DNA of 9,108 bases, from the NCBI GenBank assembly GCA_910587145.1, contig CAJUMH010000047.1, positions 1 through 9,108 on the forward strand. The letters are read 5' to 3'. This document shows positions 6,563 through 9,108 of this stretch, piece by piece; positions within the stretch are counted from its first letter, which is position 1, and each line of letters opens with the position of its first letter. Under the pieces are notes generated by a model that ran no database searches, was not told the origin of the DNA, and saw only the letters and a list, made by a program, of their open reading frames with translations. Origin of the DNA: an uncultured Ruthenibacterium sp. GTDB taxonomy: Bacteria; Bacillota; Clostridia; Oscillospirales; Ruminococcaceae. The position numbers and the translations under genes were made by a program.

Positions 6563-6772
6563 CTGTTGCAAAGCCCCCGCATCGGCCGCCCGGCTTGGCC
6601 GGCGGATCGAACCAGAGCTTTTAAAAACCGCGGTACCACCCAAATTGCCCGCCGCACGGTGCGGCAGAGCCACTCGACTGCGCCCTTAACGCGGGCCTAC
6701 GAAAACGGCTACAGGCTTTTTGTGCGCAAGCCCGCCGGCCCGGCCGGCAGCCTTGCGCAGAGCTGTTGCAAG

Positions 6773-6786
6773 CGAAAGCGCTTTCC
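6773..6786. promoter_or_regulatory. cre-like palindrome inside the valS leader
   Basis: GAAAGCGCTTTC (6774-6785) is a perfect 12-bp palindrome. Read as CGAAAGCGCTTTCC it matches the idealised CcpA site TGAAAGCGCTTTCA at 12 of 14 positions. It lies roughly 180 nt downstream of the inferred transcription start, where CcpA binding could act as a roadblock. The same bases can instead form a leader hairpin (AAGCG-CTTT-CGCTT on the minus strand), so the match may be structural. Confidence 0.3.
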
Positions 6787-6968
6787 CCGTTTCTGCTCCG
6801 AAGCGACAGCGCCTGCCAGCCCGCGCCGGCTTTCACCCTTTCCGGCTCTCTTGTCAAGCCGCCCCGGCTTGGCGCCTGCCGGAATTCCGGCGGGCGTTCG
6901 GCGGCAGGGCCGCTTTCGGCGGACGTGCGGCAAGCGCACTCTTCCTCACTGCATTTTGATTTTGTATG

Positions 6969-6997
6969 ATTATAGCAGGTTTCGCGCAGGATGTCAA
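6969..6997 (-). promoter_or_regulatory. Consensus sigma-A promoter of the valS operon
   Basis: On the minus strand TTGACA (6992-6997) and TATAAT (6969-6974) are both perfect and separated by exactly 17 bp, and a TG one base before the -10 adds an extended -10 element. The inferred start is near 6962, immediately before T-box Stem I. Such an unrestrained promoter fits control by leader attenuation rather than by initiation. Confidence 0.93.
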
Positions 6998-7040
6998 ACC
7001 TTTCTCGTAACGCGAAAAATCGCGCATATACAAAATGTGC

Positions 7041-7075
7041 GTGCCGTTCAGATGCTTGCATTTCATTCACGGCAC
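7041..7075. repeat. Inverted repeat after the acyltransferase relic
   Basis: GTGCCGT (7041-7047) pairs with ACGGCAC (7069-7075), with ATGC/GCAT able to pair inside the loop. It lies just after the stop codon of the acyltransferase remnant and is followed on the minus strand by only a short T run. It may be that gene's old, weak terminator. Between it and the valS -35 box I see nothing further. Confidence 0.35.
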
Positions 7076-7078
7076 AAA

Positions 7079-7459
7079 TTAACCTGAGCTTATTGCCAAG
7101 GCAATATCATCAAGCCTTTTGTCTGCATGGATCCAGACGTTCTTTGTTTTCCTGTCAAGCCAATCCGTGAACGGAGTCTCGATCCGGTAAAACAGTATCC
7201 CCATAAGCAGGCAAATTACAGCCGCAGCAGCCAGCTGCAGCATCCGTCCGGAAAATCTTTCCCACAAAAAGCCCGGAAAACAATAAAATACCTTTTGCGT
7301 AAGAAAAATGTTATAGGAAGCCTTTCCTATCATTTCGATCGGTTTGCATTTCAATTTTCTGTTTCCAACTATAATAACTGCCGCGGGCAAAATCCAAAGA
7401 CAACTCCATAGAGAGGTTTCCGTCCAATATATCGCAACGACAGGCGGCTTCCTGTGCCC
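7079..7459 (-). pseudogene. Acyltransferase-3 (OafA/YrhL-like) family, C-terminal remnant
   Basis: After an in-frame TAG (7460-7462) the frame is open for 126 codons, giving hydrophobic segments beginning VVAIYWTETSLW, ILPAAVIIVG and MLQLAAAAVICLLMGILFYR. IGKASYNIFLTQ and FYRIETPFTDWLDRK match the end of the acyltransferase-3 membrane fold, where SYxxYLxH and a final YxxxExPF are typical. The histidine of that motif is Gln here. Family members are usually about 330-380 aa, so the N-terminal two thirds, including the catalytic histidine region, are missing. Upstream lies only the phosphofructokinase terminator hairpin. There is no ribosome binding site; a TTG at 7388-7390 or an ATG inside the frame would give a still shorter product. 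The stretch is clearly AT-richer than the flanking genes, suggesting a decayed acquired gene. Family assignment rests on pattern recognition of the C-terminus only. Confidence 0.65.
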
Positions 7460-7469
7460 CTACGAGAAA

Positions 7470-7512
7470 CATTCCCGCTCGTTCTGTCTGCGGGCAGAAA
7501 CGGACGGGAATG
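7470..7512 (-). terminator. Terminator-like hairpin after phosphofructokinase
   Basis: CATTCCCG (7505-7512 on the minus strand) pairs perfectly with CGGGAATG (7470-7477), and an inner GTTTCTG/CAGAAC stem with one bulge continues the structure after a 3-nt internal loop. The 3' side continues with a short TTTCTC instead of a full U-tract. It is the best candidate end of the phosphofructokinase transcript, about 62 nt after the stop codon. Confidence 0.5.
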
Positions 7513-7527
7513 CTTCTATGCTATCGC

Positions 7528-7559
7528 AGAAATCCGTTGCCTCTGCGGAGAAATCCGTT
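7528..7559. repeat. Short direct repeat downstream of phosphofructokinase
   Basis: AGAAATCCGTT occurs at 7528-7538 and again at 7549-7559, a period of 21 bp. The same region can also fold as CGCAGA/TCTGCG (7525-7530 with 7542-7547). It lies between the phosphofructokinase stop codon and its terminator-like hairpin. Confidence 0.5.
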
Positions 7560-7573
7560 TTTGGCCGATGCGC

Positions 7574-8650
7574 TTATCCCAGACAGATGCCCATGCGGCG
7601 CGCCACCGTGAGCATATCGCAGGTTTCGGGCACAAGCTTCGATTTGCCCGCGATATCCTTGAGCGGATTTTCGGTGACGATGTTGTTTTTCATCGCAACG
7701 GCCACGCCGTAGTGATCGGCCTCCACAAGCTTTGCCGCGTGCGCGCCGAACTGTGTGGCCAGCACGCGGTCGTAAGCGGAGGGGCTGCCGCCGCGCTGCA
7801 TATGGCCCGGCACGCAAACGCGCGTTTCAAAGCCGGTTGCCGCTTCGATCTGGTGCGCGATGCGGTTTGTCGCCGTTGTCTCGCCCGCGGCCGCGCGCGC
7901 CGCCGCGCGCTCTTTTTTCTTCATGGCAGCCTCGCGCACGTCGTATACGCCCTCGGCCACGGCGATGATGGAAAACGTCTTGCCCTGCTCGTTGCGCTTT
8001 TGAATGGCCGCACAGACGTTTTCGATGTTGTACGGCAGCTCCGGGATCAGGATGATGTCCGCACCGCCCGCAATGCCGGAATACAGCGTCAGCCAGCCGG
8101 CCTTATTGCCCATGATCTCGATCACCATGCAGCGGCGGTGGCTGGAAGCCGTAGTGTGGATGCGGTCGATCACCTCGGTGGCGATATCTACCGCCGTATG
8201 GAAGCCGAACGTCACATCCGTGCCGTAAATATCATTGTCGATCGTCTTGGGCAGGCCGATGATGTTCAGCCCCTCCTCGCTGAGCAGGTTCGCCGTTTTG
8301 TGCGTGCCGTTGCCGCCCAAGCACAGCAGACAATCCAGCTTTGCCTCTTTGTATGTCTTTTTCATGGAGGCGACCTTATCGACGTTATCCTCCTCGACGA
8401 CCGTCATTTTTTTGAACGGCGTGCGCTTTGTGCCAAGGATCGTGCCCCCTACCGTGAGGATGCCGGAAAAATCATACGGCTGCATCTCCCGCCAATCACC
8501 CTTGATCAGGCCGTCGTATCCGTTCAGGATGCCGATGATCTCCACGTCATCGCCAAAGCGCTGATACAGCGCCTTCGCGGCGCCGCGGATCGTGGCGTTC
8601 AGGCCCGGGCAATCCCCGCCCGAGGTAAGGATCCCAACCCGTTTTTTCAT
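7574..8650 (-). CDS. pfkA: 6-phosphofructokinase (clade with GGNGT/PKTIDND)
   Basis: A 358-aa enzyme phosphorylating fructose 6-phosphate to fructose 1,6-bisphosphate in glycolysis. ILTSGGDCPGLNATIRG (7-23) is the phosphate-donor loop, VGGTILGTKRTPF (67-79) binds donor, LPKTIDND (133-140) holds the catalytic Asp138, and MQRGGSPSAYDR (284-295) is the conserved C-terminal block. Gly115 (E. coli Gly104) favours ATP as donor, while Lys135 (E. coli Gly124) is shared with pyrophosphate enzymes and with some ATP-dependent ones such as those of actinomycetes, so donor choice is open. The magnesium-binding Asp of GGDG is Asn114, and MGR, which contacts fructose 6-phosphate, reads MGN (Asn182). A Lys/Ala-rich insert spans about 240-262. 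The ATG at 8648-8650 has GAGGG 8 nt upstream. The gene stands alone with its own promoter. Confidence 0.93.
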   Translation of the reverse strand: MKKRVGILTSGGDCPGLNATIRGAAKALYQRFGDDVEIIGILNGYDGLIKGDWREMQPYDFSGILTVGGTILGTKRTPFKKMTVVEEDNVDKVASMKKTYKEAKLDCLLCLGGNGTHKTANLLSEEGLNIIGLPKTIDNDIYGTDVTFGFHTAVDIATEVIDRIHTTASSHRRCMVIEIMGNKAGWLTLYSGIAGGADIILIPELPYNIENVCAAIQKRNEQGKTFSIIAVAEGVYDVREAAMKKKERAAARAAAGETTATNRIAHQIEAATGFETRVCVPGHMQRGGSPSAYDRVLATQFGAHAAKLVEADHYGVAVAMKNNIVTENPLKDIAGKSKLVPETCDMLTVARRMGICLG

Positions 8651-8679
8651 TGAAAAAGCCCTCTTTCCTAATAAAATTC

Positions 8680-8745
8680 TTATATCCCAAAAGCAGCCGC
8701 GAGAATCTTCCGAAGCATCGCCAAAGCGGACGAACCGCAGATCAT
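8680..8745 (-). CDS. Possible 21-residue leader peptide before phosphofructokinase
   Basis: Within the transcribed leader an ATG at 8743-8745 opens a 21-codon frame ending at TAA (8680-8682), 29 nt before the phosphofructokinase start. The peptide begins MICGSSALAM and continues as a short hydrophobic, lysine-containing helix ending AAAFGI. The ribosome binding site is weak (CGGGA directly before the ATG). It could be a regulatory upstream ORF or chance; only its position supports it. Confidence 0.15.
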   Translation of the reverse strand: MICGSSALAMLRKILAAAFGI

Positions 8746-8779
8746 TCCCGCGCCGCCGTGCAGCAATTGGTTTTTCTTC

Positions 8780-8808
8780 AGTATAGGCGCTTTGTTCCCG
8801 ATTGTCAA
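8780..8808 (-). promoter_or_regulatory. Sigma-A promoter of phosphofructokinase
   Basis: TTGACA (8803-8808) and TATACT (8780-8785) are separated by 17 bp on the minus strand, giving a start near 8773 and a leader of about 120 nt. From 8809 to 9102 no gene is seen on either strand; the open frames there are arginine- and proline-rich shadows. The stretch therefore looks like a divergent regulatory region between this promoter and the plus-strand gene starting at the right edge. Confidence 0.88.
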
Positions 8809-9058
8809 ACGGTAAATCGCCCTTTTTGGCTGAAGTGCCGCAGGCGCAAAAGGAAGCGCTTTGCATGCGGGCGGCCTGCTGTTCCGATCCTCCGCGGCGC
8901 GTTTCCTGCCGGCGGCGACTCCCTGATGCAACGGGGCCGAGGACAGGATCTTCTCTTAAAAATCACAAAGCTTTGCCGTTCAGCCGCTCCGCAGCACAAC
9001 ACAACTGCCAATTTTTCAGGAGATGCCGTTGAATTTTTATCTTTTTTGCCGTTTGTAA

Positions 9059-9069
9059 GTTTGTCAAAC
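9059..9069. promoter_or_regulatory. Palindrome / possible operator before the right-edge gene
   Basis: GTTTG-T-CAAAC is a perfect 5-bp inverted repeat around one base, about 34 nt before the putative GTG start at 9103. A further GTTTG at 9051-9055 precedes it. TTTGTCAAAC (9060-9069) also matches the Spo0A-box consensus TTTGTCRAAA at 9 of 10 positions. No clear plus-strand -35/-10 pair was found nearby. Confidence 0.3.
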
Positions 9070-9102
9070 AAATTGGACAAGGAACTCGGAAGGAGAAAGC
9101 CA

Positions 9103-9108
9103 GTGGAG
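9103..9108 (+). CDS. Start of a plus-strand gene running off the window
   Basis: GTG-GAG at 9103-9108 follows a strong AAGGAG Shine-Dalgarno at 7 nt spacing, preceded by an AT-rich stretch of promoter-like composition. Only two codons are visible, so the product is unknown. It would be divergent from phosphofructokinase. Confidence 0.4.

Larger units (their letters stand above)
6524..6962 (-). ncRNA. T-box leader of valS (tRNA-Val-sensing)
   Basis: The T-box core TGGGTGGTACCGCGG lies at 6628-6642. Its UGGU bulge would pair with an ACCA tRNA end. Stem I begins near 6949 with the GTGAGGAAGAGTG kink-turn type segment and has the distal AGAGAGCC...GGGTGAAAGCC elements. Its helix GCGCTTGCC/GGCAGGCGC places GTC (6805-6807) in the specifier position, followed by CTTC, which pairs with GAAG. 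GUC is a valine codon, matching valS. A GC-rich hairpin (6724-6758, outer stem GCGCAAG/CTTGCGC) fits Stem II, CGTTAAGG... fits Stem IIA/B, and GCCGCA-CCG-TGCGGC fits Stem III. Uncharged tRNA-Val should stabilise the antiterminator over the terminator at 6525-6562. The start at 6962 is inferred from the -10 box. Confidence 0.95.

Noticed and set aside
6600..6615. GGTTCGATCC on the minus strand, resembling a tRNA T-arm
   Set aside because: Stem and loop lengths do not fit a T-arm, and no acceptor, D or anticodon arm surrounds it. It belongs to the insert in the T-box leader.
5631..6689. A 352-codon plus-strand frame opposite the 5' part of valS and its leader
   Set aside because: It crosses the T-box terminator and the valS start region and has no recognisable protein features.
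7454..8653. A 399-codon plus-strand frame opposite phosphofructokinase
   Set aside because: Its span mirrors that of the phosphofructokinase gene, the composition is shadow-like, and no ribosome binding site or motif is seen.
9040..9067. A minus-strand TTGACA at 9062-9067 as a further phosphofructokinase promoter
   Set aside because: At 17-18 bp spacing the -10 candidates (AAAGAT, AAGATA) match poorly, and a better promoter exists at 8780-8808.
8805..9080. A 91-codon minus-strand frame upstream of phosphofructokinase
   Set aside because: It starts at TTG without a ribosome binding site, crosses the phosphofructokinase promoter and has shadow-like Arg/Pro-rich composition.
1..9108. CRISPR arrays, insertion sequences, tRNA or rRNA genes, phage genes
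   Set aside because: No regularly spaced repeats, transposase motifs or cloverleaf/rRNA sequences were found by reading either strand.

Overview
The window looks like chromosomal DNA of a GC-rich, endospore-forming Clostridia member (Bacillota). The evidence is a complete spoIIAA-spoIIAB-sigF sporulation cluster, a T-box leader before valS, purine-rich Shine-Dalgarno sites and TTGACA/TATAAT-type promoters. An Oscillospirales-like (Clostridium cluster IV) source is my guess from GC richness and the style of the phosphofructokinase; no sequence here proves a genus. Almost everything is transcribed on the minus strand.

Reading in the direction of transcription (right to left): a lone phosphofructokinase gene (8650-7574) has a clear sigma-A promoter (8780-8808), a leader of about 120 nt and a terminator-like hairpin (7470-7512). 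Next is an AT-rich stretch holding only the C-terminal remnant of an acyltransferase-3 family membrane protein (7459-7079). A consensus promoter (6969-6997) then drives a T-box leader of about 440 nt with a GUC (valine) specifier, followed by valS (6497-3876), a GNAT acetyltransferase (3791-3273) and folC (3215-1932). A tiny ORF overlaps the folC stop codon, and a hairpin with a U-tract (about 1762-1787) probably ends this operon. The spoIIA operon follows: spoIIAA (1678-1379), spoIIAB (1365-937) and sigF (856-176). At the far left, a strong minus-strand promoter (2-31) backed by A/T tracts starts the next transcription unit outside the window. At the far right, a plus-strand gene seems to begin at 9103.

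How they work together: the T-box lets uncharged tRNA-Val raise ValS production, and probably GNAT and FolC as co-transcribed genes. SpoIIAA (anti-anti-sigma), SpoIIAB (anti-sigma kinase) and SigF form the partner-switching module that turns on forespore transcription. The phosphofructokinase performs the committed step of glycolysis.

The window is mostly housekeeping plus a classical sporulation operon, and I see no convincing undescribed multi-gene system. The points most worth a second look are the unusual T-box leader (large insert before the terminator, duplicated GCCGTCCC, an embedded cre-like palindrome), shortened SpoIIAA and SigF, a predicted three-way junction with a mini-ORF after folC, atypical active-site residues in the phosphofructokinase, and the acyltransferase relic.
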